This document shows, piece by piece, positions 55,224 to 64,000 of a DNA stretch of 64,000 nt. The position numbers were made by a program, and so were the translations under genes. How positions within the stretch are numbered: position 1 is the stretch's first letter; each line of letters opens with the position of its first letter. Under the pieces are notes generated by a model. That model worked only from the letters and a program-made list of their open reading frames with translations, did no database searches and was not told the DNA's origin. This DNA is from MPNP01 sp026710155 (GTDB lineage: Bacteria > Pseudomonadota > Alphaproteobacteria > Rhodobacterales > Rhodobacteraceae): assembly GCA_965200885.1 (NCBI GenBank), contig OZ241737.1, positions 124,001 to 188,000 of the forward strand. Reading direction: 5' to 3'.

Positions 55224-56801
55224 TCACATGTCAAAATCCGGTGATGGGTTGAAATCATTGTCATCTCCCCCGGAACCGGAAGGTGATTTGTCAGGTACAT
55301 GGTCCCTGGCAAGGTGGTTGGGTGTTGGGTTGTTCCCCTTTGCATTATCCTTTGGTGAGGGGTCAAGCCTCGCACCTTCCTCGAACATGTACAAAGCAAG
55401 CTTGCTCCAGTTGTTTTCCGAGGCTATCCTGAGAGGTGTGCGCCCCCAGGCATCCTTGCCGTTGATGTCATGCCCGAGATCCAGCAATTTCCTGAAAGAT
55501 TCAATGTCATTGGAACAGGCCAAGGCATGAAGGGGTGAACCCGTGGTGGCAACGGCATATGAATGCAGTGATGGAATCGGGCAATGATAGAAGGGAACCG
55601 GCAGGTCATGAATGACTTCAATAAACCCGTAGCGATGCAGAAAATCAAAATCCAGTTTTTGAAGTTCCGTGGCGGTGAACTCTTCCAGCCACCGAGATTC
55701 CTTGCGCTTTCTATTTATGATGACAGAAATTTCTCCCCCACTTCTTGGTTTTGATCCCATCTCGGCCATGATCTCGCCGATTATTTTCGGCCTTGCTTCA
55801 AAAGATCCGAACCTGGAATTGTAGTAGTCAACACGGTATTGTGTGGCCCGGTCCTTGACCGCAGGGACATCGACAGCCGAAAGTCTGCCTTCAGTTGCCA
55901 TTAACTCATGCCCCAAAGCTGCCAGGGTATTCTCCACATGCTTGGGCCAGCCATCCACCCATCCGCCTATTTCATCACCCCACTCGGAGGTCAGGCCGGG
56001 CGTGGACCTGACATGGAAATGATCAATGAACTTCCCAAGGGATTCCTTCACCTCTTCCAGGGACAGCGGCTGCAAATGGTGTACGGCACCTCTTCCCAAG
56101 CGAGGGCTCACCGCTTCCATGAGCACAGACTTGCTGTTGGACAGCCCGGCAAGAACAGGGAATATCGGATAGCGATTGCTGCCTGTGTGAAGGCGATGAA
56201 TGACCTTGGCCTGGTCAGACTGATTGTCGGACGGTATGCTTTGAATCTCATCGACCAGCAAGAGAATGGTGCAGTTCCTGGGAAATGTAAGTGTGCCCTC
56301 CGAGCTGCTGTCCCAGCCGACGCCAGCCCCAAAGGCCGAAACGGAGGATATCTTGCGCAAGGCCATGCGGGCCTTCTCCCTGACCCTGGCAATGGTGATC
56401 TTGCTGTCGAGTTCACTTATCGTTTCCTGGATTCGTGTACCGAGATAGTTGAATGTCAGGTTGGCCGGGTCCGCTATCATGACCGGAATGGTCTTGTGAT
56501 CTACAGTTTCATCATTCAGTTGGTCGATGCAGTTCTGCCTGATTTTCTCCAGCAGGGAGGTCTTGCCAATACCAGGGGGGCCTTGGATGATCGTGGTCTC
56601 TCCTGCTGCCGGATTGCTGTAGGGATCTTCCAAATAATCCTGGCCGATTATTTTGCTGTTGAATTCAATCCTGGATTGGAGTTCCTTTCGTCCCGTAAAG
56701 AAAGGATTGATCATTCGGTCCTTTTTGGTTAAGAACCTATGGATACCTTCGGCATCAAATGGTTTGGCCATATTGTCAAAATCCTTGCTATTTGCTGTCA
56801 T
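55224..56801 (-). CDS. P-loop ATPase with C-terminal ankyrin repeats
   Basis: A 525-residue protein. An AAA/STAND-like ATPase domain has Walker A GPPGIGKTS at residues 74-82 and Walker B LLLVDEIQ at about 180-187; a Glu/Arg-rich linker and a winged-helix-like part follow (LQKLDFDFLHRYGFIEV, near residue 390). Two ankyrin-type repeats close the protein (GSPLHALACSNDIESFRKLL, GRTPLRIASENNWSKLALYM), ending in an acidic, disordered tail. ATG at 56801 is chosen because the residues before it look non-coding. It does not belong to the thrC or cox operons, being set apart by 283 and 444 bp. Similar ATPase-ankyrin proteins are often accessory; function unknown. Confidence 0.7.
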   Translation of the reverse strand: MTANSKDFDNMAKPFDAEGIHRFLTKKDRMINPFFTGRKELQSRIEFNSKIIGQDYLEDPYSNPAAGETTIIQGPPGIGKTSLLEKIRQNCIDQLNDETVDHKTIPVMIADPANLTFNYLGTRIQETISELDSKITIARVREKARMALRKISSVSAFGAGVGWDSSSEGTLTFPRNCTILLLVDEIQSIPSDNQSDQAKVIHRLHTGSNRYPIFPVLAGLSNSKSVLMEAVSPRLGRGAVHHLQPLSLEEVKESLGKFIDHFHVRSTPGLTSEWGDEIGGWVDGWPKHVENTLAALGHELMATEGRLSAVDVPAVKDRATQYRVDYYNSRFGSFEARPKIIGEIMAEMGSKPRSGGEISVIINRKRKESRWLEEFTATELQKLDFDFLHRYGFIEVIHDLPVPFYHCPIPSLHSYAVATTGSPLHALACSNDIESFRKLLDLGHDINGKDAWGRTPLRIASENNWSKLALYMFEEGARLDPSPKDNAKGNNPTPNHLARDHVPDKSPSGSGGDDNDFNPSPDFDM

Positions 56802-57245
56802 TATACATGATTTGGCCTTGTTTGGTGAAAATAACAACCACTTTGTAAAATTGGATGTGGATAACACCTAACCGATCCAGCCATCAATAGTATCGTCTGG
56901 TATGTGAACAGGGAAAGTATTGTGTTACATTTCACCTTCAAAATATAGACAAAAAAATCTACTGAAATTCGATATATTGACAAGTTCAACGCCTGAAGTT
57001 ACTCACAATACATTGAAGGGCACCTCCCTTTAATAAGGTGAATCCAAAATCCAGAACATTGAATTTTCCCAACCCAGTGCCGGCAAGGAATGAATTCTTT
57101 TCATTCCCATAGGGGCTTTGAAACCATCTTCAACGAAAATTGGGGATGTGGCAAATTTGATGAATTACGGCTTGAAGACAATAAATAGAGGTGCCCTGAA
57201 ATAAATGAATCCCGTTAAAAAGGATGAAGATCCTTTTGATTCTAA
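56802..57245. other. intergenic region with a small inverted-repeat element
   Basis: About 440 AT-rich bases between the ATPase gene and surf1, with no gene. It includes the possible miniature element at 57017-57197. Confidence 0.4.
57017..57197. repeat. possible miniature inverted-repeat element
   Basis: AGGGCACCTC at 57017-57026 and its complement GAGGTGCCCT at 57188-57197 enclose 161 bp without coding capacity. The inner bases diverge after the tenth position, and no clear target duplication is seen. The same GAGGTGCCCT decamer occurs once more at 24865-24874. Confidence 0.3.
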
Positions 57246-57950
57246 TCACGAACCCTCTAGATTTACCCTTGAACCTCTGGCAATACGCATTATCCAATAG
57301 GCTGTCAGGACAAACCAGATTGTGGCCAAACTGAACCATGTAATGGCGTATTGCAGGTGGTTATTGGGTATTCCCTCAGCGGTTACAGGCCAGGGTTTTA
57401 TATTCGTATCTTCATTGGTCGTAGCTTTTGATACAATCATCAGGGGTTCCGTACCCAGAACATCGGACATTCTCTCCAATTCACGGGCAAACCAAATATC
57501 GTTTTCCGGTTTGGGTGTAAATAAATCATCCCATTCATCCGGCCAAAGCAGATTGCCCTTAACTTTCACAAATCCCGGATTGTCATGCGTCTCCTTGAGT
57601 TGATCTGGAATAAAACCCCGATCCAGTAAAATCACCCTGCTATCCATTTCCAGGGGTGAGATGACACGATAGCCAGGTCCCCAACTTCTCTGGCTGGTCA
57701 AATAATATAACGATTGTTCACCGACCTTGCCTTCAACAAAGACTGGGAGGAAATTATCAGTCTCTTCATTGGGATTGTCTGGCAGAGGAACAGATGCAGA
57801 ATTTATTTTTGCTTCAATATCAATGAGAATGTTTGTTTTCCATTCCAATCGCTGGACCTGCCATATTCCCAGACTGATCAGCATAACGACCCCTGTCAAA
57901 CCATAAATGAGTGGGAAGGTGAACTTAACGTATTTCGATTCAAAAGACAT
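57246..57950 (-). CDS. surf1: SURF1-family cytochrome oxidase assembly protein
   Basis: A 234-residue inner-membrane protein with the SURF1 layout: an N-terminal transmembrane helix (IYGLTGVVMLISLGIWQVQR) that ends in the signature GIWQVQRLEWK, a periplasmic domain, and a second transmembrane helix (ITWFSLATIWFVLTAYWIMR) preceded by NNHLQYAITWFSLA. It is thought to assist heme insertion into subunit I of aa3-type oxidase. It lies 64 bp after ctaE. Confidence 0.92.
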   Translation of the reverse strand: MSFESKYVKFTFPLIYGLTGVVMLISLGIWQVQRLEWKTNILIDIEAKINSASVPLPDNPNEETDNFLPVFVEGKVGEQSLYYLTSQRSWGPGYRVISPLEMDSRVILLDRGFIPDQLKETHDNPGFVKVKGNLLWPDEWDDLFTPKPENDIWFARELERMSDVLGTEPLMIVSKATTNEDTNIKPWPVTAEGIPNNHLQYAITWFSLATIWFVLTAYWIMRIARGSRVNLEGS

Positions 57951-58014
57951 CCGGCACCACTATTGTGCATCTCCCGAAGGGAGTTTGCACGGCTTAAAAC
58001 GGTCTTGGGATTTT

Positions 58015-58806
58015 TTAGGCACCCCAAATGTATACAGCCACAAACAGGAACAGCCATACAACATCAACAAAATGCCAATACCAGGCCGCGGTTTCAAAGC
58101 CAATGTGGGCCTCTGGTGTAAAATGCCCCTTCATTGCCCGAAACAAACACACCAACAGAAACGCGGTGCCGATTATGACGTGAGCACCATGAAATCCGGT
58201 CGCCATGAAAAAGGTTGCACCGTATATGTTGCCTGAAAAGGAAAAAGCGGCATGGGAGTATTCATAGATTTGAAATCCGGTGAATGCCACTCCCAGGATT
58301 ATGGCCCAAAACAATCCCTGAATCAGGTCCTTGCGATTATTCTCATGGGCAATGGCATGGTGGGCCCAGGTTGCCGCAGCACCAGAGAGAAGTAAAATCA
58401 GGGTATTGATCAAGGGGAGGTGCCACGGGTCAAAGGTTTCAATTCCAACTGGTGGCCAGACACTGCCGGAACCCTCTTCCATCGGGTAAAGGGCATGTTT
58501 GAAAAAATTCCAGAACCAAGCGGCAAAAAACATGATCTCTGACATGACAAACAGAATGAAGCCATAACGCAGACCTATTCTGACAGTAGGCGTATGATCG
58601 CCCGTTTGGGCCTCCTTGATGACATCGCCCCACCAGGCGATCATGACATAGGCAACGAGCACCATACCCATCATCATGATCCAGGGTCCGTAATCATGGA
58701 AAAACAGGACTGCCCCAAGCAACATTATGAAACCACCAACGGCTCCCAGGAAAGGCCAGACCGATGGTTCGATTATGTGATAATCATGTTCTTTTGTATG
58801 TGCCAT
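58015..58806 (-). CDS. ctaE: cytochrome c oxidase subunit III
   Basis: A 263-residue membrane protein with seven helices, of the usual length. HDYHIIEPSVWPFLGAVGGF is the N-terminus, then the conserved GLRYGFILFVMSEIMFFAAW with the Glu in helix III, ATWAHHAIAHENNRKD, and GFHGAHVIIGTAFLLVCLFR; it ends with AWYWHFVDVVWLFLFVAVYI. Complete. It follows ctaG by 18 bp and belongs to the terminal oxidase operon. Confidence 0.95.
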   Translation of the reverse strand: MAHTKEHDYHIIEPSVWPFLGAVGGFIMLLGAVLFFHDYGPWIMMMGMVLVAYVMIAWWGDVIKEAQTGDHTPTVRIGLRYGFILFVMSEIMFFAAWFWNFFKHALYPMEEGSGSVWPPVGIETFDPWHLPLINTLILLLSGAAATWAHHAIAHENNRKDLIQGLFWAIILGVAFTGFQIYEYSHAAFSFSGNIYGATFFMATGFHGAHVIIGTAFLLVCLFRAMKGHFTPEAHIGFETAAWYWHFVDVVWLFLFVAVYIWGA

Positions 58807-58824
58807 GTTACTTATTCCTGATTT

Positions 58825-59364
58825 TCAGGATGAGGATTCATCCTTGACTTTGTGAAATGTATACGAAAGTGTGATACTTTCCAAATTCTTTGTTTCCGGA
58901 TCATTCAGGATTTCCGGATCAACATAAAACACCACCGGCATTTCCTTGCTTTCACCGGGGGCAAGTTCCTGTTCCATGAAGCAAAAACACTGCAGTTTGA
59001 CAAAATATTCACCAGTCGTGAACGGGAATACATTAAATGTCGCCGATCCGGTTATTGTCTGGTCTGTGGGATTGTGGGCGATATAATTCATGGTTTTGCT
59101 TTCACCCAGGTTGACAGTTACCTGATTCTCGGCAGGATTGAAATCCCATGGCATATCCCGTTCAAGGGAAGCATCGAACCTTACATTGATGGTATCTTTG
59201 ATCACTTCACTCTGATTGGCATCGGCTTGAAGTGGTGTCCCACCAAATCCGGTTACCCGGCAAAACAAATCATATAAAGGAACGGAAACGGCCACCAGAA
59301 CCACCATCAGTGCAATGACACTGACAAGTTTCCACAGCGTTCTCTTGTTTTCTTGGTTAATCAT
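58825..59364 (-). CDS. ctaG: cytochrome c oxidase assembly protein CtaG/Cox11
   Basis: A 179-residue protein with one N-terminal membrane helix (LVSVIALMVVLVAVSVPLYD) followed by a periplasmic copper-delivery domain. The Cox11 signatures are present: YDLFCRVTGFGGTPLQA directly after the helix, and the copper-binding CFCFMEQELAPGESKEMPVV. It inserts CuB into subunit I, which is not encoded in this operon. It overlaps the small membrane gene by four bases. Confidence 0.94.
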   Translation of the reverse strand: MINQENKRTLWKLVSVIALMVVLVAVSVPLYDLFCRVTGFGGTPLQADANQSEVIKDTINVRFDASLERDMPWDFNPAENQVTVNLGESKTMNYIAHNPTDQTITGSATFNVFPFTTGEYFVKLQCFCFMEQELAPGESKEMPVVFYVDPEILNDPETKNLESITLSYTFHKVKDESSS

Positions 59365-59546
59365 TCTTCCACCTTCAATAAAGTTGCCCTGTAGGAATGG
59401 TCAAATCCTTCAATGAGCTGTCCGTCTTGAAATTTTGCAATCGTAATGGCGAAGACCAGAATCACAAATGCCACCAAGGCAAGCGAAACAAAAATGTTTC
59501 TTGATTTCCTTCTTGCATGTAACTCATGCTCTTTGGAAATGGCCAT
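59361..59546 (-). CDS. small membrane protein of the oxidase operon (CoxF-like)
   Basis: A 61-residue protein with one central hydrophobic helix (NIFVSLALVAFVILVFAITI) between a basic N-terminus (HELHARRKSRN) and a short C-terminal tail. It sits between ctaB and ctaG, where Alphaproteobacteria have CoxF-type small proteins. ATG at 59546 overlaps the ctaB stop (ATGA), and its own stop overlaps the ctaG start, so the three are coupled. Function not established here. Confidence 0.7.
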   Translation of the reverse strand: MAISKEHELHARRKSRNIFVSLALVAFVILVFAITIAKFQDGQLIEGFDHSYRATLLKVEE

Positions 59547-60496
59547 CAAAACAACTCCGGCCAAACCAGATATGGTTCATAAAATGTATGTAACATGGAT
59601 TCCACACCCAGTCCAGCGAACATGACGAATAGATACCAGATAGATAGCCTGAAGAGGTTTTTTTCCCTGTTGTAATTATCTCTTGCAGAATCATCGGCAT
59701 CTCTTGTCATGACTTGATGTGAAGCCAACACGAACATTATGTTCAAAACAATCACCAATCCCAAAGTCAGCGGACCTCCTATGGAACTGAAAGCAATCAG
59801 TAAGCAAATCGGAATCAATGAAATTGAGTACCAGAAAATATACCTTCTGGTGACTTTTTCGCCTCTGGTAACCGTTAGCATTGGAACCTTTGCAAGGGAA
59901 TATTCCTCCTTGGTAACGAGTGCCAGGGCCCAAAAGTGCGGCGGTGTCCACAGGAAGACAACCATAAACAGCAATATTGGTTCCAGTGCAATACCGTTGG
60001 TTACAGAAGCCCATCCAATCAAGGGTGGAAAAGCACCGGCAGCACCACCGATCACGATGTTTTGGGCAGTTCTTCGCTTCAGGAACATGGTATAGACAAC
60101 CACATAGAAAAAAATCGTGAAAGCCAATATACCTGCTGCCAGAAAGTTGGCCGTCAGGGCCAGCATTAAAATGGCAAAACCTGAACACCAGAGCCCAAGC
60201 AACCTAGCATCCTCACCTGATACCGTACCGGCCGGTACCGGCCTGTTTCTAGTCCTGTTCATCAATCGGTCAACATCCTCGTCCCACCACATGTTGAGAG
60301 CGCCTGATCCCCCTGCACCAATGGCAATGAAAACCAGGGAGGCAAAAGCCAGTACGGGATTGATGCCCATGGGGGCGATAATCATGCCAATGAATGCGGT
60401 GAAGATCACCAGTGACATGACCCGGGGTTTCAGCAGTTCGAGCACCTCACTGATTTTGACCTCTTGGGGTTTGGAAATTACTGTTGAGTCTACCAT
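59546..60496 (-). CDS. ctaB: protoheme IX farnesyltransferase (heme O synthase)
   Basis: A 316-residue UbiA-family membrane enzyme that adds the farnesyl chain to heme b to form heme O. The first Asp-rich motif is WWDEDVDRLMNRTRNRPVPA and the second region is FLWTPPHFWALALVTKEEYS; nine hydrophobic helices are visible. Complete. It lies between ctaC and the small membrane gene, with 71 bp between it and ctaC where other genomes have ctaD. Confidence 0.94.
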   Translation of the reverse strand: MVDSTVISKPQEVKISEVLELLKPRVMSLVIFTAFIGMIIAPMGINPVLAFASLVFIAIGAGGSGALNMWWDEDVDRLMNRTRNRPVPAGTVSGEDARLLGLWCSGFAILMLALTANFLAAGILAFTIFFYVVVYTMFLKRRTAQNIVIGGAAGAFPPLIGWASVTNGIALEPILLFMVVFLWTPPHFWALALVTKEEYSLAKVPMLTVTRGEKVTRRYIFWYSISLIPICLLIAFSSIGGPLTLGLVIVLNIMFVLASHQVMTRDADDSARDNYNREKNLFRLSIWYLFVMFAGLGVESMLHTFYEPYLVWPELF

Positions 60497-60567
60497 TCGT
60501 TAAAACAAGTGTAATAATTCCAGTACATCGATGGATTTCAATGCAAGAAATCGGCCCGGTTGTACAT

Positions 60568-61440
60568 TCAGGGTATTGAAGCGTACAGAACCTCTTCCTT
60601 GATATCCTTCACTTCCGCAAATTCTGCCACAGCCCGTTTAATCCAGTCATCATACACTTCCTGACTGACGACCTTGACGGTAATGGGCATGTAAGTATGG
60701 TCCTTTCCACAGAGTTCCGAACATTGTCCGAAGTAAATTCCTTCCTTTTCAGCCTTGAACCACAAACCGGCCAACCTGCCGGGAACACCGTCCTGCTTGA
60801 CACCAAAGGCAGGTATGGTCCAGGCATGAATGACATCTGAAGCGGTAACATAAACGACTACTGTTGTGTCAACGGGTATGACTACTGGCTGATCTGTCGC
60901 CAGCATGAATTCATCCATGGTGTATCCATGATCTTCCAGGGCATTCTTGTCCAGCATGAAACTGTCGAAGGAAAAATCATGATCCATGTAGTCGTAGGTC
61001 CAATACCATTGGTTGCCGGTTGCCTTGATGGTGACATCACCTTCAGGAATGATTTGCTGCTTGAAGAGAATTGGTAATGAAATGATGCCAATGCCAACGA
61101 GAATAACGATCGGAATGGCGGTCCAGATTATCTCAAGCAGTGTATTGTGGGTTCTTTGTGAAGGGGTTTTGTTGCTGGATGCATTAAATCTTAGAATCAC
61201 GTAAATGAGTAGCCCGAGTACAAATACCATAATCAATGTTCCAAGAACCAGAAGTATGTTGTCAAGCCAAATGGCATCTCGGGCCACTTCGGTAACCGAA
61301 GGCTGGAAATTTATGCCATCGGGAATGGGGCCACCAATGATTTCCAATTCCTGATCCACATCCACTCCCATGGCTGGCTTGGTCAAGCCAAACACAAGTA
61401 TGCCGAAAAGATAAGTTTTCAGTCTTTTCAAATGATTCAT
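60568..61440 (-). CDS. ctaC: cytochrome c oxidase subunit II
   Basis: A 290-residue subunit with a signal-like N-terminus (LKTYLFGILVFGLTKPAMG), two membrane helices (VLGTLIMVFVLGLLIYVIL and WTAIPIVILVGIGIISLPIL) and a cupredoxin domain. The CuA site is present: DVIHAWTIPAFG with the His, and GQCSELCGKDHTYMPI with the Cys-x3-Cys, His and Met ligands. No fused cytochrome c domain. First gene of the oxidase operon; divergent from tldD with 158 bp between the starts, which should hold both promoters. Confidence 0.95.
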   Translation of the reverse strand: MNHLKRLKTYLFGILVFGLTKPAMGVDVDQELEIIGGPIPDGINFQPSVTEVARDAIWLDNILLVLGTLIMVFVLGLLIYVILRFNASSNKTPSQRTHNTLLEIIWTAIPIVILVGIGIISLPILFKQQIIPEGDVTIKATGNQWYWTYDYMDHDFSFDSFMLDKNALEDHGYTMDEFMLATDQPVVIPVDTTVVVYVTASDVIHAWTIPAFGVKQDGVPGRLAGLWFKAEKEGIYFGQCSELCGKDHTYMPITVKVVSQEVYDDWIKRAVAEFAEVKDIKEEVLYASIP

Positions 61441-61598
61441 CAGGTATTCCTTAAAAATAAAACTCTTTCATTACCTCAAAAATGACACTGGAGATAATTA
61501 TTTTGTGAATCTGCTTTCAGCAATTTCTTTACCATCAGGCATAATATAAACTACTGAAAAAGATTTTAAATTCAATTTCAAAAAAAAATTAGGTTACC

Positions 61599-63014
61599 TT
61601 GAATTTACCTTTCCGACCCTTTGAAACCAACCTTGATTATCAGCAGTCTCTTAAGTTGCTGCAGTCCGTGGTAAATGGAGGTGAGGATGGTGAATTGTTT
61701 CTGGAGCGCTCCAAAAGTGAGACACTGGCACTGGATGATGGCAGAATCAAACAAGCAGGTTACAATTCCGTCGAAGGATTTGGCTTGAGGGTTGTCAACG
61801 GTACAAAAACAGGTTTCTCCCACTCGAATGAGTTGACAATTCAGGGGCTTAAAAATGCTTCGGAATCACTCAAGGTTGTCACAAGGGATGGGCAGAATTC
61901 TCTCGACAAATCACCAATCCGGACCAACAGGAAACTTTATGACGACACAAATCCCCTTGAAGCCAATGGCTTTGCCGAAAAGGTAAACATTCTGAAAGAG
62001 ATCGATTCATATGCACGTGATTTGAGCAACAAGGTAGTACAGGTCTCAGCAAACCTTGCCACATCTTTTCAGGAAATTGAAATCCTGACACCAGAAGGGA
62101 AATTGGTCAGGGACAGCAGGCCAATGTCAAGGCTTGGCATATCGGTTATTGTCGAATCAGAAGGGCACAGGGAAGCTGGATTTACTGGCAAGGGGGGGCG
62201 GTTTATTGCCCAACATCTTCTGGCACCGGAAACCTGGCAAGCCCTTGTTGATGAAGCCTACAGAATAGCCAATGTAAATATTGGGGCACAAGTCGCACCA
62301 GCTGGAATCAAGGATGTAGTACTTGGACCGGGATGGCCTGGCATTCTCCTTCATGAAGCCATAGGTCATGGCCTTGAGGGAGATTTCAATCGAAAAGAGA
62401 CCTCCGCCTTTTCAGGGCTGATGGGAAAGAGAATAGCCTCCAGGGGTGTAACGGTACTTGATGATGGAACCCTGCCTGACAAAAGAGGATCAATCTCGAT
62501 TGATGATGAAGGAACACCCAGTCAAGCGACGACCCTGATTGAAGATGGCATCCTTGTTGGGTACATGCAGGACCGGCAGAATGGAAGGTTGATGGGAACT
62601 GGTTCGACAGGAAATGGACGGCGGCAATCCTATGCCCATACACCCATGCCCCGCATGACAAATACCTATATGCTGGCTGGCAATGACAATCCGGAAGGTA
62701 TCGTATCCAACCTCAAGGATGGCATTCACGCGGTAGGTTTTGGAGGAGGTCAGGTTGATATAACCAGTGGCAAATTCGTTTTTTCCTGTGTCGAGGCTTA
62801 CAGGGTCCAGAATGGCCAAAGAAAAGAACCGATAAAAAATGCAACACTTATTGGCGATGGCCCAACAGTTCTGAAAAACATACAAGCCATAGGCAACGAC
62901 ATGTCACTTGACCCTGGTATTGGAACCTGTGGTAAAGACGGTCAATGGGTTCCGGTTTGTGTTGGTCAACCATCAATACTGATTGGCGGCTTGACAATCG
63001 GTGGTGGTTCCTGA
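61599..63014 (+). CDS. tldD: metalloprotease TldD
   Basis: A 471-residue subunit of the TldD/TldE protease, which in other bacteria processes microcin and antitoxin peptides. The zinc motif is at about residues 252-257 (HEAIGH within GILLHEAIGHGLEGDFN). LALDDGRIKQAGYNSVEGFG near the N-terminus and GIGTCGKDGQWVPVCVGQPS near the C-terminus are family blocks. The start is TTG at 61599. It is divergent from ctaC, the order typical for Rhodobacterales-type genomes. tldE is not in the window. Confidence 0.94.
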   Translation: MNLPFRPFETNLDYQQSLKLLQSVVNGGEDGELFLERSKSETLALDDGRIKQAGYNSVEGFGLRVVNGTKTGFSHSNELTIQGLKNASESLKVVTRDGQNSLDKSPIRTNRKLYDDTNPLEANGFAEKVNILKEIDSYARDLSNKVVQVSANLATSFQEIEILTPEGKLVRDSRPMSRLGISVIVESEGHREAGFTGKGGRFIAQHLLAPETWQALVDEAYRIANVNIGAQVAPAGIKDVVLGPGWPGILLHEAIGHGLEGDFNRKETSAFSGLMGKRIASRGVTVLDDGTLPDKRGSISIDDEGTPSQATTLIEDGILVGYMQDRQNGRLMGTGSTGNGRRQSYAHTPMPRMTNTYMLAGNDNPEGIVSNLKDGIHAVGFGGGQVDITSGKFVFSCVEAYRVQNGQRKEPIKNATLIGDGPTVLKNIQAIGNDMSLDPGIGTCGKDGQWVPVCVGQPSILIGGLTIGGGS

Positions 63015-63472
63015 GATTTATCTTTTTTGACAAAAAAGATAGCGACTGTCCTGCTTTTTCTCGGTTTCATCCATGACAATCACGCCATGTTCGTTTTTTC
63101 CTCCAATAGATAAAAGAACCTTTCAAACAGAAAGACATGATCCTTGCGCAAAAAGTCGTCGAGTTGATAATTTGGTGGCCGGCGAGTTCCACGTAGTATT
63201 GTAGCTGCGAATATAACCGAATCCAAATCCATAAGAATTTCTATAATGCCTTGGCCATGTTCAAGCAGGTTTGACCGTAAGCGGTGAATTGATCCCTTGT
63301 TGGATTGCTTTTATTGTTCAAGAACTCTCCCACAAGTTCCTTTTGTATCCCATCCGGTATTTCTTCAGCTTGTCCAGCCCATTTGAAAACATTTTTTGAG
63401 TAGGATTGATATTGCAACCATTGAAGGGTCTTTTCGCTCTTGTAAACCCTAGGATTTAGAGCCTATCCCAAA
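63015..63472. other. intergenic DNA with a short remnant
   Basis: About 460 bp. A minus-strand frame of about 65 codons (about 63,450 to 63,260) reads KTLQWLQYQSYSKNVFKWAG and ends CLNMAKAL with no start codon; it may be the tail of a lost gene. Nothing else is recognised. Confidence 0.35.
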
Positions 63473-64000
63473 TTACCTGCAGTTGTGAAGTATTCTGCCA
63501 ATAAAATTCATCAGGATTTGTGCCGCAAGAATCGCCGTGGATCCGGTTGGATCATAATCGGGAGCTACCTCCACTAGATCAACACCACGAACATTCCCTC
63601 TTTTGGTCAGGCCATCTAAAAACTCCAGTATTTCGTAATAAAGGAATCCACCATGACTTGGCGTACCCGTTCCAGGTGCAATTGAAGGATCAAACGCATC
63701 AATATCAATGGTTACATAGTAGTTGGCATCCTCGGGTATTCTGCCGAGAAGATCATCATTACCCATGGTTCGCGCCTGTCGAACAGAAATTATTTCCGAA
63801 CCCATTTTCAGGGCTTCCTCATACCCTTCCCTTGCAGTAGAGGAAACATTGCGGATACCAATCTGGGTCAAGCCGGTAATGTGTTTGTGTTCAACAGCTC
63901 TCCTCATGGGATTTCCATGCCCATGTCTGACCCCATGCCTTTCATCTACAAAATCCAAATGGGCATCAATCTGGATCAAATGCATGGGTACCTGATCAGA
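63473..64000 (-). CDS. agmatinase/arginase-family protein (partial, 5' end outside the window)
   Basis: The 175 residues seen form the C-terminal part of a ureohydrolase. The manganese-binding motif of the family is present as IQIDAHLDF at the window edge and YYVTIDIDAFDPSIAPGTGT further on; PSHGGFLYYEILEFLDGL and VDLVEVAPDYDPTGSTA complete the signature. The family hydrolyses agmatine, arginine or guanidino acids; the DVVEVAP block with the GxGTPxxGG pattern suggests agmatinase rather than arginase. The frame is open to the window end. It is convergent with tldD. Confidence 0.88.
   Translation of the reverse strand, partial: SDQVPMHLIQIDAHLDFVDERHGVRHGHGNPMRRAVEHKHITGLTQIGIRNVSSTAREGYEEALKMGSEIISVRQARTMGNDDLLGRIPEDANYYVTIDIDAFDPSIAPGTGTPSHGGFLYYEILEFLDGLTKRGNVRGVDLVEVAPDYDPTGSTAILAAQILMNFIGRILHNCR

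Noticed and set aside
60497..60567. Apparent loss of ctaD (subunit I) between ctaC and ctaB
   Set aside because: Rhodobacterales-type genomes normally carry ctaD at another locus, so its absence here is not unusual.
63260..63450. Minus-strand frame KTLQWLQYQSYSKNVFKWAG as a gene
   Set aside because: It has no start codon and is preceded by a stop; listed only as a possible remnant in the intergenic entry.

Overview
The window looks like the chromosome of an AT-rich alphaproteobacterium. The main evidence is the right-hand block: tldD diverging from ctaC-ctaB-coxF-ctaG-ctaE-surf1, then thrC, an M16 peptidase and a GNAT gene. This order is familiar from Alphaproteobacteria, especially Rhodobacterales-type genomes in which ctaD (subunit I) lies elsewhere. 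lysC-ptsP at the left end fits the same group. Many decayed accessory genes, ankyrin and LysM-like pieces, an insertion sequence and two CRISPR-Cas systems suggest a genome with much gene flux; a host-associated or marine life style is only a guess.

Layout. 0.3-4.9 kb: housekeeping (DUF1178, lysC, ptsP, GNAT). 5.0-20.4 kb: a complete type I-E CRISPR-Cas locus (cas3, cas8e, cas11, cas7e, cas5e, cas6e, cas1, cas2) and an array of 84 repeats, with an IS1595-family element inserted in the leader. 20.4-24.4 kb: accessory DNA with gene remnants and a coiled-coil membrane protein. 24.9-32.3 kb: mtnP, an EamA exporter and a methylated-amine cluster (DMGDH-like, non-pyrrolysine MttB homologue, SoxB-like, SoxD-like). 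32.4-35.8 kb: decayed genes (MntA/HepT pair, Uma2, LysM piece) and a second coiled-coil membrane protein. 35.8-37.6 kb: a HIBADH-family dehydrogenase and a broken sugar isomerase/epimerase. 38.5-48.1 kb: a complete type I-C locus (cas3-cas5-cas8c-cas7-cas4-cas1-cas2) with 25 repeats. 48.1-49.9 kb: decayed DNA. 50-64 kb: FAD oxidase, GNAT, M16, thrC with an N-terminal fusion, an ATPase-ankyrin protein, the cytochrome oxidase cluster, tldD and a partial agmatinase-like gene.

The most striking signal lies between the I-E cas3 gene and the small GIY-YIG gene (5.43-5.58 kb). On the minus strand there is a good sigma70-like promoter, a degenerate I-E repeat that keeps the crRNA 5' handle, a guide-like stretch and a second degenerate repeat. 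The guide matches 19 of 22 positions of a site about 35 bp further on. That site is preceded by ATG in the PAM position, and two of its three mismatches fall at the every-sixth positions that Cascade flips out. This is the architecture of crRNA-resembling regulators (CreR, or CreA of CreTA modules). The target overlaps a ten-codon reading frame with tandem AGA codons and lies just upstream of the GIY-YIG gene, so the site may be a CreTA-like safeguard of the I-E system.
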